Source: Desulfobacteraceae bacterium RAAP-1
Lineage (GTDB): Bacteria; Desulfobacterota; Desulfobacteria; Desulfobacterales; Desulfatirhabdiaceae
DNA length: 58,486 nucleotides
NCBI GenBank assembly: GCA_001443525.1
Contig: LKPX01000014.1
Location: forward strand, 1 to 58,486
Direction: 5' to 3'
Part shown: in pieces, positions 43,935 through 53,282 of the stretch
How the letters are laid out: each line of letters begins with the position of its first letter
Numbering within the stretch: the stretch's first letter is position 1
Made by a program: the position numbers and the translations under genes
Notes under the pieces: model-generated
What the model saw: only the letters and a program-made list of their open reading frames with translations
Database searches by the model: none
What the model was told of the DNA's origin: nothing

Positions 43935-45179
43935 ATGAAATTTATTGCAGATATTCACATCCATTCAAGATTTTCACGTGCGACATCCAGAAATATGAAT
44001 GTGGAACAATTATATATCGCTGCTCAGTTAAAGGGAATAACAGTTCTTGCTACAGGAGATATAACGCATCCTGAATGGTTTAAAGAAATTTCAGAAAAGC
44101 TTGAACCGGCTGAACCTGGTTTGTTTAAGCTTAAAAGTAATATTGCTGTATATTTTGACAAATATGTTCCTGAATCATGTCGAAGAGCTGTTCGGTTCTT
44201 GCTGAGTTCAGAAGTCAGTAATATTTATAAAAAACATGGGAAAACGCATAAAATCCATAATCTTTTGTTTTTACCGGATATTGCGTCAGTAAAAACACTA
44301 AATCAAAAATTGGGAAGCATCGGTAATATTTCATCGGATGGAAGACCTATATTAGGGCTGGATGCCAGAAATCTTCTTGAAATTCTTCTTGAAACCAATG
44401 ATCAGTCTTTTCTGATTCCTGCACATATATGGACGCCATGGTTTTCTCTGCTGGGTTCAAAATCCGGTTTTGATTCTATAAGAGACTGTTTTGATGATCT
44501 TACAGATCAAATTTTTGCAGTTGAAACGGGCCTTTCTTCAGATCCTGAAATGAATTGGCGAGTTTCTTTTTTGGATGGATTGACACTGATTTCAAATTCA
44601 GATGCCCATTCTCCAGAAAAAATAGGAAGAGAATGCAATATCTTTAACACGGATTTATCGTATCCAGCGATCAGGACAGCACTTCAATCCGGAGATGAAA
44701 ACTCTTTTCTTGGGACATATGAATTTTATTCCGAGCAGGGTAAATATCATATGGATGGACATCGTAACTGTAAAATTTGCTTTACTCCTGAAATGACTCT
44801 TCATTACAACGGAATATGTCCGGTTTGTAAAAAGCCTCTGACAATAGGGGTATTAAATCGTGTTGAAATGTTAAGCGATAAAATAAAAGGAGATAAACCT
44901 GAAAAGACGCATCCATTTTATTTCAGAGTTTCTTTATTGGAAATTCTTTCAGAAATATGTCATTCAGGTTATCGCAGTAAAAAAATTCAGCAATATTATA
45001 TGAATGTGATTTCTCATTTAGGACCTGAACTATCTGTTTTAGATCATATTCCTATCTGTGATATTGATATGGTTGGAATACCAAAGCTGGGAGAAGCCAT
45101 TTACAGAATGCGTCATGGAAAATTGGATATTCAGCCTGGATATGATGGAGAATTTGGAAAAATTCAGATACTTATATAA
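43935..45179 (+). CDS. PHP-domain protein, EndoQ-like endonuclease
   Basis: This 414-residue protein starts MKFIADIHIHSRFSRATSRN, the metal-binding HXH of PHP phosphoesterases, with further motifs GDITHPEW, PAHIWTPW and SNSDAHSPEKIGRE. A four-cysteine zinc site follows (CKIC, then CPVC, near 280-300). This order is that of EndoQ, which in archaea and some bacteria nicks DNA 5' of deaminated bases such as uracil and hypoxanthine. The gene is AT-rich compared with most of the window, so it may have been acquired. Confidence 0.82.
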   Translation: MKFIADIHIHSRFSRATSRNMNVEQLYIAAQLKGITVLATGDITHPEWFKEISEKLEPAEPGLFKLKSNIAVYFDKYVPESCRRAVRFLLSSEVSNIYKKHGKTHKIHNLLFLPDIASVKTLNQKLGSIGNISSDGRPILGLDARNLLEILLETNDQSFLIPAHIWTPWFSLLGSKSGFDSIRDCFDDLTDQIFAVETGLSSDPEMNWRVSFLDGLTLISNSDAHSPEKIGRECNIFNTDLSYPAIRTALQSGDENSFLGTYEFYSEQGKYHMDGHRNCKICFTPEMTLHYNGICPVCKKPLTIGVLNRVEMLSDKIKGDKPEKTHPFYFRVSLLEILSEICHSGYRSKKIQQYYMNVISHLGPELSVLDHIPICDIDMVGIPKLGEAIYRMRHGKLDIQPGYDGEFGKIQILI

Positions 45180-45367
45180 CAGTAAAAGTAGTTGTCTTTA
45201 TAAATATATTTAAGAAATAAGTTGTATTTTCATAGAGATGCTATGATTTATGTTTGAAAAATGGGGTGAATTTGACTTTTTGGACAAAGACCTGTATTGA
45301 TAACCATAATAAAAATGAAATTTGCATATTTTAAATTTTTTATGAATGATTGTTATACGTTGGGTAT

Positions 45368-45769
45368 ATGACATCTGTAATGACAACAGAAATATTGATT
45401 AGAAGTATTCCGCTTGAGAATAATCTTTTGATATCGTTTTATGATGGCTCACGCAAAATTGCCGGTGATCGATGGCAAATTATTGTGACAGCCAGAATAA
45501 ATATTGCTGTGGACCAGGTTCAATTCACCCGGACGGATATAAATAAACTATCCGAAATAACGAAGAAGATCGGCGATAATGTTGTTTTTGAAAAACAGTT
45601 AATCAGAAACTTTATTGATGAAACTCAAAAGGAGGTGATGGTAAAATCGTTGTATGAGTCTTTTCTGCACAATACCATGTCCTATATATCTCATCGACAG
45701 TTTGCAGAAAAATTTGTTCTTAAAACCTACGCCGATACTCTGGAAAAATGTAAATGGGTGAAAAATTGA
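45368..45769 (+). CDS. Hypothetical protein
   Basis: This protein of about 133 residues is of no recognised family, mixed alpha/beta, with GDRWQIIVTARINIAVDQ near the N-terminal third and a helical C-terminal half. There is no signal peptide or membrane segment. The start is uncertain: ATG 45368 and ATG 45380 are both possible and neither has a strong ribosome site. Base composition is AT-rich like the gene before it. Confidence 0.55.
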   Translation: MTSVMTTEILIRSIPLENNLLISFYDGSRKIAGDRWQIIVTARINIAVDQVQFTRTDINKLSEITKKIGDNVVFEKQLIRNFIDETQKEVMVKSLYESFLHNTMSYISHRQFAEKFVLKTYADTLEKCKWVKN

Positions 45770-45936
45770 TAGAGCCGTAAAAGGTCCTCACTTTGACAGC
45801 TTTGCGTTTATCAAGGATGTTGTGCACGTCAGTCTTATATATGAGAGACATATTCTTCTCTACAAGGACAAAAGATGCAGTGCAATACAATATTGATAAA
45901 AACAGAGCCCTAACCTGTTAAAGAAAGGAAAAAAAC

Positions 45937-46551
45937 ATGATACATCAACAGAAAGTATGGATTACAATACTTTGTGCCGTATTCATGATGCTCGTTTGTA
46001 TCCCCTCTACCAGGGCAGATATTTATGTTTATGTTGATAAAAATAGAGTACGCCACTTCAGCAATGCGCCAATATCTCCCAAATATCATATCTATTTAAA
46101 AAGCGAAGCTAAAAAATACACACCTTCAGTTACTTCAATTTACAGAAGATCGCTGAATAACGATTCAACGAAATATGACAATTTGATTTTAAAGGCTTCC
46201 ATGTTACACGATGTTGATTTTTCACTTTTGAAGTCTGTTATTAAGGTGGAATCCAATTTTGATACCAGAGCCGTATCTCAGAAAGGTGCTGTGGGATTGA
46301 TGCAGATAATGCCCCAGAATTTTAGATTTCTGAATATCAAAAACCCCTTTGATCCTGAAGAAAATATTATGGGGGGAGCACTTTATTTGAAGCAGATGCT
46401 GGAAAAATTTGAAAAATTAGAGCTGGCGCTAGCTGCATATAATGTTGGTCCGAATGTTGTAGATAAATATAATGGCATTCCGCCAATATCTGAAACCAAA
46501 ACTTATGTGGCCAGGGTATTGGATTATTATAGAAATAAATCATTCAATTAG
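45937..46551 (+). CDS. Lytic transglycosylase (SLT, family 1-like)
   Basis: This 204-residue exported protein has a signal peptide (about 1-27) and a short DUF4124-like segment (IYVYVDKNRVRHFSN), then a goose-lysozyme-like SLT domain (about 82-200). The catalytic Glu is E105 (VIKVESNFD), with GAVGLMQIMPQN and AAYNVGPNVVDKYNG as the other family motifs. It would cleave peptidoglycan strands in the periplasm. GAAAGGAAAAAAAC precedes the start. Confidence 0.92.
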   Translation: MIHQQKVWITILCAVFMMLVCIPSTRADIYVYVDKNRVRHFSNAPISPKYHIYLKSEAKKYTPSVTSIYRRSLNNDSTKYDNLILKASMLHDVDFSLLKSVIKVESNFDTRAVSQKGAVGLMQIMPQNFRFLNIKNPFDPEENIMGGALYLKQMLEKFEKLELALAAYNVGPNVVDKYNGIPPISETKTYVARVLDYYRNKSFN

Positions 46552-46558
46552 AACTGTT

Positions 46559-46665
46559 ATGGCTTCATAAAAAATTCGCAGGCAAACCAGAAGTACAAAT
46601 CCTTTCGTCATGCAGCATGATGGTAAGTTGCAATGATCAGCATGCGAACTTTTTACGGAGCCGTC
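46559..46665. repeat. R1 MITE-like repeat, copy e (degenerate)
   Basis: This copy of about 107 bp is more decayed than the others. The edges ATGGCTTCATAAAAAATTCGC and GCGAACTTTTTACGGAGCCGTC can still be read as terminal inverted repeats, and CATGCAGCATGATGG resembles part of the core. It ends 15 bp before the glucan branching enzyme start codon. Confidence 0.75.
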
Positions 46666-46680
46666 TATCTTCGTGGTGCG

Positions 46681-48708
46681 ATGAAAAAAAATGACAGCCG
46701 GGATTTAAAAAAATGGTTGAATGACGATCCTCTGTTGAGGTTATACCGGTCTGTCATTCTAAAACGCTATGACAAAAGGATGCAGACATTTTGTTCTTTG
46801 TGTAAAAATCAATCCTTGTACGATATTGCGGCAAACCATATCTGGCTGGGGCTTCACAGGGAAGAGGGGCGCTGGGTATTTCGAGAATGGGCGCCGAATG
46901 CCACACAGATATTTTTGATTGGAACCGCGACACAATGGAAAGAAAATAAAGCATTTCAATTAATCAGAATTAGTCCTGAAGGTATATGGGAAATTTATCT
47001 TTCTGAAGAGCTGTTGCACCATGGAGATTTGTTCAGACTTCGGATTTATTGGAAAAATGGTTGTGGCGATCGTATTCCCGCCTATGCAACAAGGGTGGTG
47101 CAAGATCCGGTTACACTGATATTTAATGCACAGGTTTGGGAGCCGGAAAACCCATATTTGTGGAAAAAGAATGACTTTCATGTATCGGAAGCCCCCTTGA
47201 TATATGAAACTCACATTGGAATGGCTCAGGATGCTGAAAAGATAGGATCATTTAAAGAATTTACAGAAAATATCCTTCCCCGCGTTACAGCTGCAGGTTA
47301 CAATACCCTCCAATTGATGGCCATCCAGGAACATCCGTACTACGGTTCTTTCGGATATCAGATTTCCAGCTTTTTTGCAGTTTCATCCAGATTTGGAACA
47401 CCGGATGATTTCAAAGAATTGGTAGATACGGCTCATGAATGCGGTTTAAGGGTGATAATGGATTTGATTCATTCTCACGCTGTTGTTAATGAGGTTGAAG
47501 GGATCAGCCGGTTTGACGGAACTCTTTACCAGTATTTTCATGATGGCGTCAGAGGTTTTCATCCAGCTTGGAATTCGCGCTGTTTTAATTACCGGAAACA
47601 TGAAGTCATAAAATTTTTATTGTCTAATTGCAGATACTGGTTGGAAGAATACCATATTGACGGTTTTCGTTTTGATGGTGTCACCAGTATGTTATATACC
47701 CACCATGGGCTTGGAGTCTCCTTCACCGATTATCGCCAGTATTTTGACGACACGGTTGACAACGATGCATTAATATATCTGTCTTTGGCGAATTCACTGA
47801 TTCATGACATCAAACCGGATGCCGTTACCATTGCTGAAGATGTCAGTGGTATGCCGGGACTTGCCGTTTCAGCCTCCGCAGGTGGCATGGGTTTTGATTA
47901 TCGTTTCGCGATGGGAGTTCCCGATTATTGGATACGGCTTATCAAAGAATATAGAGATGAAGACTGGCCTTTAGGACATTTGTGTTTTGAATTGACAAAC
48001 CGAAGATTAGACGAAAAAACAATTAGTTATGCTGAATCCCATGATCAGGCGCTTGTCGGAGACCAAACACTGATTTTCAGGCTTATCGGATCGGACATGT
48101 ATGACGGAATGTCCATATCCAACAAGGAAAATCTAAAGGTAAACCGGGGAATGGCGCTCCATTGTCTGATACGGTTTATTACGATTGCAACGGCTGGAAG
48201 CGGGTATCTGAATTTTATGGGAAATGAATTCGGGCATCCGGAATGGATTGATTTTCCGCGTGAAGGCAATAACTGGTCTTATCACTATGCCAGACGTCAG
48301 TGGCATTTACTGGATGATCCATATCTGCGATATGGTCTTTTAGCGCATTTTGATCGCGATATGATCGCAATGGTCAGAAAATATCGTTTGTTGGAATTTT
48401 CGGATATTTTACTTCTGTATGAACATTATAAAGATAAAATAATAGTTTTTGAGCGGGCAGGGCTTGTTTTTATGTTTAATTTTCATCCTGTGACATCGTT
48501 CGTGGATTATATCATGCCCATGAAACCCGGAAAATACAGAATGATATTTAACAGCGATTTGTCGGAATATGGCGGTTATAACAGATTAACGCCAGATCAG
48601 ATTCATTTTACGCAACATCGAGCGCAATCTCCGTCCTCTCATTTTATCAGCATATATCTGCCTTCCAGAACCGCTCTGGTTCTCCAACTGCTCGATTCAC
48701 CGGATTAA
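46681..48708 (+). CDS. 1,4-alpha-glucan branching enzyme, eukaryote-like type
   Basis: This 675-residue GH13 enzyme would introduce alpha-1,6 branches in glycogen. An N-terminal CBM48-like domain (about 52-150, with WVFREWAPNATQIFLIG) precedes the barrel. Catalytic residues are D332 (DGFRFDGVTS), E386 (TIAEDVSG) and D455 (YAESHDQ). LIYETHIGMAQ and QEHPYYGSFGYQ are closer to eukaryotic and GH13_8 branching enzymes than to the usual bacterial GlgB, as far as I can judge by eye. No other glycogen gene is near. ATG 46681 follows repeat R1 closely. Confidence 0.88.
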   Translation: MKKNDSRDLKKWLNDDPLLRLYRSVILKRYDKRMQTFCSLCKNQSLYDIAANHIWLGLHREEGRWVFREWAPNATQIFLIGTATQWKENKAFQLIRISPEGIWEIYLSEELLHHGDLFRLRIYWKNGCGDRIPAYATRVVQDPVTLIFNAQVWEPENPYLWKKNDFHVSEAPLIYETHIGMAQDAEKIGSFKEFTENILPRVTAAGYNTLQLMAIQEHPYYGSFGYQISSFFAVSSRFGTPDDFKELVDTAHECGLRVIMDLIHSHAVVNEVEGISRFDGTLYQYFHDGVRGFHPAWNSRCFNYRKHEVIKFLLSNCRYWLEEYHIDGFRFDGVTSMLYTHHGLGVSFTDYRQYFDDTVDNDALIYLSLANSLIHDIKPDAVTIAEDVSGMPGLAVSASAGGMGFDYRFAMGVPDYWIRLIKEYRDEDWPLGHLCFELTNRRLDEKTISYAESHDQALVGDQTLIFRLIGSDMYDGMSISNKENLKVNRGMALHCLIRFITIATAGSGYLNFMGNEFGHPEWIDFPREGNNWSYHYARRQWHLLDDPYLRYGLLAHFDRDMIAMVRKYRLLEFSDILLLYEHYKDKIIVFERAGLVFMFNFHPVTSFVDYIMPMKPGKYRMIFNSDLSEYGGYNRLTPDQIHFTQHRAQSPSSHFISIYLPSRTALVLQLLDSPD

Positions 48709-48721
48709 CGGCATTGATCTT

Positions 48722-49615
48722 TTACTGAAGTAAATTAGTCAATGCATTATCCAGATATGGAAAAGTAAAGACAAACTTCGATCGTATCAGTATATCCGGG
48801 ACAGCCCTTTGACTTGCCAGAAGCGTTTCCGCAAACTCTCCTAAAAGGAGTCGCATCGCCATTGATGGTGCGGGAATGAAAGAGGGTCTGTGAAGTACAG
48901 AGCCCAGTGTTTTTGCCAGATACGCTTGTGTTACCGGATATGGCGCACATAGATTTACAGGCCCATGAATTTGAGGATGTTCCAGAATATATAGTATTCC
49001 CGATATCAGATCCGCTATATGAATCCATGAAAACCATTGCTTTCCGTTGCCCATGGGTCCGCCGACAAACCATTTAAACGGCGTTATCATCTGTTTGAGG
49101 GCGCCGCCGTTTTTACCTAGAACAACACCGAATCGAGTGGTAGTGACACTGATATTTTTCTTTTCCGCGTTAAACGCGGCTTGTTCCCAGTCTGCTGAAA
49201 CACGAGACAAAAAATCAGCACCGCGGGGTTCATTTTCTGAAAGAAAATCGGCGCCCCTGTCACCATAATAGCCTACCGCTGAAGCGTTGATAAGTCTCTG
49301 ACCTTCTGTCATACCGGCGACGACATGTTGGGTGGTGCGGATACGGGTGTCATAAATCTGCTGTTTATATTCACGGGACCAGCGATGAAAGATGGATATT
49401 CCCGCCAGGTTGATCACTGCATCTACAGACCCGACTGCCTGTTGCCAAAAACCCTCTTTTGTTGTGTCTGCTGTAATAAAATGGAGTCGTTCCGGAATAT
49501 CTTCGGGGATGGAAGATCGAAAGCCGATAACGGTCACATTATGATGCTGAGCAATCAGTTGCTGTGTTAAAAAAGAGCCAATAAAACCAGTTCCGCCGGT
49601 TATTAGAATTTTCAT
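48722..49615 (-). CDS. TIGR01777-type NAD-dependent epimerase
   Basis: This 297-residue extended SDR protein has the nucleotide loop GGTGFIGSFL (near 7), the family pattern SAVGYYGDRG (near 115) and a C-terminal DUF1731-like region (about 240-290). Its physiological substrate is not known in most bacteria; E. coli YfcH is a relative. GTGGAGAA lies just upstream of ATG 49615. It follows the enoyl-CoA hydratase-like gene after 22 bp on the same strand. Confidence 0.87.
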   Translation of the reverse strand: MKILITGGTGFIGSFLTQQLIAQHHNVTVIGFRSSIPEDIPERLHFITADTTKEGFWQQAVGSVDAVINLAGISIFHRWSREYKQQIYDTRIRTTQHVVAGMTEGQRLINASAVGYYGDRGADFLSENEPRGADFLSRVSADWEQAAFNAEKKNISVTTTRFGVVLGKNGGALKQMITPFKWFVGGPMGNGKQWFSWIHIADLISGILYILEHPQIHGPVNLCAPYPVTQAYLAKTLGSVLHRPSFIPAPSMAMRLLLGEFAETLLASQRAVPDILIRSKFVFTFPYLDNALTNLLQ

Positions 49616-49637
49616 TGCAGTTTCTCCACGGAAGCTG

Positions 49638-50354
49638 TTACCCGATATTAAATTTTCCCGATTCGATATAAGGAACGTCTTCGACATCGATAGCATGTAC
49701 GATATCTTTATTCAATCGTAGTTTCATTTCATGAATGACAGCTCTTTTTTTATTTAAAGTCTGGGCGAATTTCAGTGTTTCGGTCATCAGCTCCGTTCCG
49801 GGAAAAGCATGTGTAACGATATGATGTTGTTGACATTCATCTGCGGTCAGCCTGATGCCGGTATATTCCATTTCTTCCAGTTTATACTGAGGAATGGCCT
49901 TTTTTAGAAGTGCATTCATTCCCGGTAGAAACGGGATACCCAGATCCACTTCCGGAAAGCAGAAAAAACCTCTGTCCGAGCGCATCAGTCGAAAATCAAA
50001 AGCGCAACATAAAATAGCGCCTCCCGCAAAAGCGTGCCCGCTGATAGCTGCTACTGTCAGCATCGGATAGGTAACGATGCGTCGAAATAATCGGTTTAGC
50101 TGATAAAAAAAATTTTTGGCTGCTGAAACATCCCCTTTCTGAATGACCGGAACCAGCCAGTCAAGATCAATGCCGTTAGAAAATATTTTTTCATGCGCCG
50201 ATGTCACCACCAGCGTTGTTGTTTCCGATGATGTTTCAACAGCATCTAAAACATCCAGAAAGTCTTTTAAGAATAAAGGATTGAATCGATTCTCTCTGTC
50301 TTTTAACGTGATAACTGCAACATGTCCATTTACGGTGAAATCAATTGCCGCCAT
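49638..50354 (-). CDS. Enoyl-CoA hydratase/isomerase family protein
   Basis: This 238-residue crotonase-fold protein has oxyanion-hole glycines in FSNGIDLDW (near 55) and ISGHAFAGGAI (near 103). The later active-site region reads FCFPEVDLGIPFLPGM, with one acidic residue in the place of the usual catalytic glutamates. The exact reaction (hydration, isomerisation or other) cannot be stated. AAGGAGC precedes ATG 50354. The genome part next to it is the divergent rpmH gene. Confidence 0.85.
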   Translation of the reverse strand: MAAIDFTVNGHVAVITLKDRENRFNPLFLKDFLDVLDAVETSSETTTLVVTSAHEKIFSNGIDLDWLVPVIQKGDVSAAKNFFYQLNRLFRRIVTYPMLTVAAISGHAFAGGAILCCAFDFRLMRSDRGFFCFPEVDLGIPFLPGMNALLKKAIPQYKLEEMEYTGIRLTADECQQHHIVTHAFPGTELMTETLKFAQTLNKKRAVIHEMKLRLNKDIVHAIDVEDVPYIESGKFNIG

Positions 50355-50477
50355 TTCCGCTCCTTTTTCATGATGATTCTGCAAATTCTTCAAAAAAGAC
50401 TCTCAAAAAAGCAAGATTACGATGACAACGCAGAAATTGAACTTTCTGTGAAACTGCATCTGTCGTTTTGAAACCTG

Positions 50478-50507
50478 TTGACTTATATACAATAATATGG
50501 TTATTTA
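50478..50507 (+). promoter_or_regulatory. Possible promoter upstream of rpmH
   Basis: TTGACT (50478-50483) is a near-consensus -35 box; TATTTA at 50502-50507 is a weak -10 with 18 bp spacing. The gap from 50355 to 50647 is otherwise AT-rich and shows no tandem DnaA boxes. Confidence 0.4.
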
Positions 50508-50647
50508 AAAGGGTTTTTTATAGATTTTTAAACGATGCTCTTGTAAAGGTGCAATTCCCCCCGCCACATTCTCTGATCATTTATGAGTAACTTTATGAGA
50601 ATAAAGGGGAATATTTATTTTATTGCGATATCGAATAAAGAGGGGTT

Positions 50648-50791
50648 ATGAAAAGAACATATCAACCAAGTCAGATCAAAAAATCCAGAACACATGGCTT
50701 TTTATCAAGGATGGCGACTAAAGAAGGACGGAAGTTGATCAACCGCAGACGGGCAAAAGGCAGAAAACGTCTGGCGGTTGTATCCGCATAG
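50648..50791 (+). CDS. rpmH: Ribosomal protein L34
   Basis: This 47-residue ribosomal protein reads [20 protein letters not shown] at its start and ends with RLAVVSA. The pattern of basic residues and the [12 protein letters not shown] block are universal for L34. It is the first gene of the conserved rpmH-rnpA-yidD-yidC-jag-mnmE order. dnaA, which often precedes it, is not here. Confidence 0.98.
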   Translation: MKRTYQPSQIKKSRTHGFLSRMATKEGRKLINRRRAKGRKRLAVVSA

Positions 50792-50838
50792 ATGAGGCGC
50801 TGTATATTTCTCACTGGAATACACCGCTGGCCGATTGT

Positions 50839-51228
50839 ATGGCTGTTTCCTTGAAAAAATTTACATTTCAAAAACAGGATCGCATTCTAAAACGCTCTGA
50901 ATTTATTGAGTTTTATTCTATTGGGAATGCGGTCCATTCTTCTGCTTTTATACTGGTGTTCAAAACGGGCTTATGCGCGAGATGTCGTATAGGAATTACC
51001 GTATCCAGAAAAGTTGGCAATGCCGTCGTTCGTAACCGCATTAAACGTTTGGTCCGGGAATTTTTCCGTTTGCATAAACCGGATATCCCCATACAGAGGG
51101 ATTATCATGTGATTGCCAGAAAGTCTGCATCAAGCCTTTCATCACAGCAGCTATCCAATATGTTGAAATATCTGTTTGAAAAATCAGCGAAACGTCAAAA
51201 CACAAATGAATCTGTTGAAATTCCCTGA
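50839..51228 (+). CDS. rnpA: Ribonuclease P protein component
   Basis: This 129-residue basic protein assists the RNase P RNA in tRNA 5' maturation. GITVSRKVGNAVVRNRIKRL with the following VREFFR is the RNA-binding signature. The FKTGLCARCRIGI strand precedes it. The start at ATG 50839 lies 47 bp after rpmH. The yidD start lies within its last 23 bp. Confidence 0.95.
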   Translation: MAVSLKKFTFQKQDRILKRSEFIEFYSIGNAVHSSAFILVFKTGLCARCRIGITVSRKVGNAVVRNRIKRLVREFFRLHKPDIPIQRDYHVIARKSASSLSSQQLSNMLKYLFEKSAKRQNTNESVEIP

Positions 51229-51475
51229 TACTCCCCTTGATTCTTATTCCATTGGCAGATATCCGGTGCGGTATGTCCTTTGTGTAGTTATAACGTTGTA
51301 TCATCTTCTGATTTCACCTTTTCTGGGACCGTGTTGTCGTTTTTACCCCTCGTGTTCCGTGTATGCTGTTGAGGCAGTGATAAAATATGGCATAGGTAAA
51401 GGCGGCTGGATGGCACTGAAACGGCTGCTGAAATGCCATCCATTTCATCCTGGCGGTGTTGATCTTGTCCCCTGA
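51206..51475 (+). CDS. yidD: Membrane protein insertion efficiency factor YidD
   Basis: This 89-residue protein contains the YidD block LISPFLGPCCRFYPSCSVYA and KYGIGKGGWMALKRLLKCHP with its conserved cysteines. YidD helps YidC insert membrane proteins. ATG 51206 gives an extra N-terminal stretch; an alternative start at 51176 exists. It overlaps rnpA and precedes yidC, the standard order. Confidence 0.93.
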   Translation: MNLLKFPDTPLDSYSIGRYPVRYVLCVVITLYHLLISPFLGPCCRFYPSCSVYAVEAVIKYGIGKGGWMALKRLLKCHPFHPGGVDLVP

Positions 51476-51599
51476 AAGAAAGAAAGCTTTTTTTCTTAAG
51501 CCGTGTGTTTATCCGGGGAATATTCGTTTCTGTTTATCATCCGCTTCTTTTATTATGTTTTCACGATGATTCCCCCGGTGGGGAATTATGGGAGTTATT

Positions 51600-53258
51600 A
51601 TGGAACAAGGTCGTTTATTAATTGCTATCGTGCTTTCTGTCCTCGTTTTTATCGTATGGGGATACTTTTTTCAGGATAAAACCCCACCGGTTCCTCAGAA
51701 CCCTGTATCATCACAGTCCGAAGCTGCTTTACCATCAAAAAAAACAACCGGTTCCGGCGCCGATCAGGCTTCATCTGCTGCATCAAAATTTAATGAACAA
51801 CAACTGCCTGCATATCAGAAAAGTAAAAACCTTGTTATTAATACCCCCCTTTATTCGGTGACAATCTCTGATAAGGGTGCATATTTCAAGAGCTTTATTC
51901 TGAAAAAATACCGCCAGACCGTTGCTGCGGATTCTCCTGAAAAAGAATTTCTGCCTCCGGGCATGGGATTATTACATATGACTTTTTCTGGAAACAGCAT
52001 TCCAGAAATGAATACAGCCACGTTTTTGTCAACCGCTTCTTCAGATAATATGGATGTTCAGGATAAACCCCAACAGGTTTCCTTTTTATGGACATCGCCT
52101 TCCGGCATCGTGGTTGAAAAGCAGTTTGTGTTCAATCCAGCTTCCTATTTGATAGCGTTAAATGTCACCATAAAAAATACTTCCGGCAATACATTTCAGG
52201 ATCATGTCGAATTGTCCCTGGCCAATAAAATTGCAGAAGGAACATCCGCATATGGATTTGAAGGTTGCAGCGCCCTGATCAACAATAGCCTTGAACAGAT
52301 TACTCCTAAAGATGCTCAGAAAAAAGACACTTATACAGGGAAAATTTCCTGGTCCAGCATCGAAGAGCGTTATTTTATGTCTGCCATTGTTCCGTTGGTT
52401 CCCGATAATGCCAGTATCCACCTGTCCTATACCAATAATGAAGATTTAATCAGCAATTTTATCGAGCCTGAACTCAAGCTGGAATCGGGCGCCCAGCAAA
52501 AATATCAATACAACATCTATATCGGTCCCAAAAGTTACAGTATCCTCAGTAGTCTTGGTATTGGTTTGGATAGAGCCATTCATTTTGGTTTTTTCGATAT
52601 TCTTGCCAAACCGATGCTCCGGCTGCTGAATTTTTTATATGGATTTTTCCCCAATTATGGCGTTGATATCATTATCTTGACACTGATCATCAAGACTGTT
52701 CTATGGCCACTGGGTTCAAAAAGCTATAAATCCATGACGGCCATGAAAAAAATTCAGCCCCTGATGGCCCAGATACGTGAAAAATATAAAGACGATAAAA
52801 AGAAGATGAATGAAGAGACGATGGCTCTTTATCGTACCTATAAAGTGAACCCTTTGGGAGGATGTCTTCCCATGGTTCTTCAGATACCCGTTTTTTTTGC
52901 TCTTTACAGAATGTTGTATGAAGCCATTGAACTGCGACACGCGCCTTTTTTTGGCTGGATCAATGATCTTTCAGCGCCGGATCGTCTCTTTCATTTTTCT
53001 TTTTCAATACCGTTTATGCACCCGCCGTACGGGATTCCGGTATTGACGATTATAATGGGCAGCACTATGCTGCTGCAGCAAAAGATGTCTCCGCCCATAG
53101 GCGATCCGACTCAAGCAAAGATGATGATGTTTATGCCGCTGATATTTACGTTTATATTCATCAATTTTTCATCAGGCCTTGTGTTGTATTGGCTAGTGAA
53201 CAATATTGTTTCCATCAGTCAACAATATTACATTCAAAGGAAATTTGAAAACCGGTAA
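51600..53258 (+). CDS. yidC: Membrane protein insertase YidC
   Basis: This 552-residue insertase has an N-terminal membrane anchor (residues 2-20), a large periplasmic domain (about 60-340) as in Gram-negative bacteria, and the C-terminal conserved region with about five membrane segments. ILTLIIKTVLWPLGSKSYKS holds the functional arginine-position neighbourhood, here Lys (K), and NPLGGCLPMVLQIPVFFALY is the family hallmark. GGAG 5 bp before ATG 51600 supports this start; 51588 is possible. Confidence 0.96.
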   Translation: MEQGRLLIAIVLSVLVFIVWGYFFQDKTPPVPQNPVSSQSEAALPSKKTTGSGADQASSAASKFNEQQLPAYQKSKNLVINTPLYSVTISDKGAYFKSFILKKYRQTVAADSPEKEFLPPGMGLLHMTFSGNSIPEMNTATFLSTASSDNMDVQDKPQQVSFLWTSPSGIVVEKQFVFNPASYLIALNVTIKNTSGNTFQDHVELSLANKIAEGTSAYGFEGCSALINNSLEQITPKDAQKKDTYTGKISWSSIEERYFMSAIVPLVPDNASIHLSYTNNEDLISNFIEPELKLESGAQQKYQYNIYIGPKSYSILSSLGIGLDRAIHFGFFDILAKPMLRLLNFLYGFFPNYGVDIIILTLIIKTVLWPLGSKSYKSMTAMKKIQPLMAQIREKYKDDKKKMNEETMALYRTYKVNPLGGCLPMVLQIPVFFALYRMLYEAIELRHAPFFGWINDLSAPDRLFHFSFSIPFMHPPYGIPVLTIIMGSTMLLQQKMSPPIGDPTQAKMMMFMPLIFTFIFINFSSGLVLYWLVNNIVSISQQYYIQRKFENR

Positions 53259-53282
53259 AGGGTTTGACAGTGGAGGTTATGA

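Noticed and set aside
45770-45936. Decayed R1 copy before the lytic transglycosylase
   Set aside because: AAGATGCAGTGCAATAC resembles part of the R1 core, but the edges are too poor to call a copy.
50355-50647. Replication origin next to rpmH
   Set aside because: rpmH-rnpA often lies near oriC, but I see no cluster of DnaA boxes and no dnaA gene here.
51475-51500. Terminator between yidD and yidC
   Set aside because: AAAGAAAG and CTTTTTTTCTT can pair only through A-U pairs; the stem is too weak to support a call.
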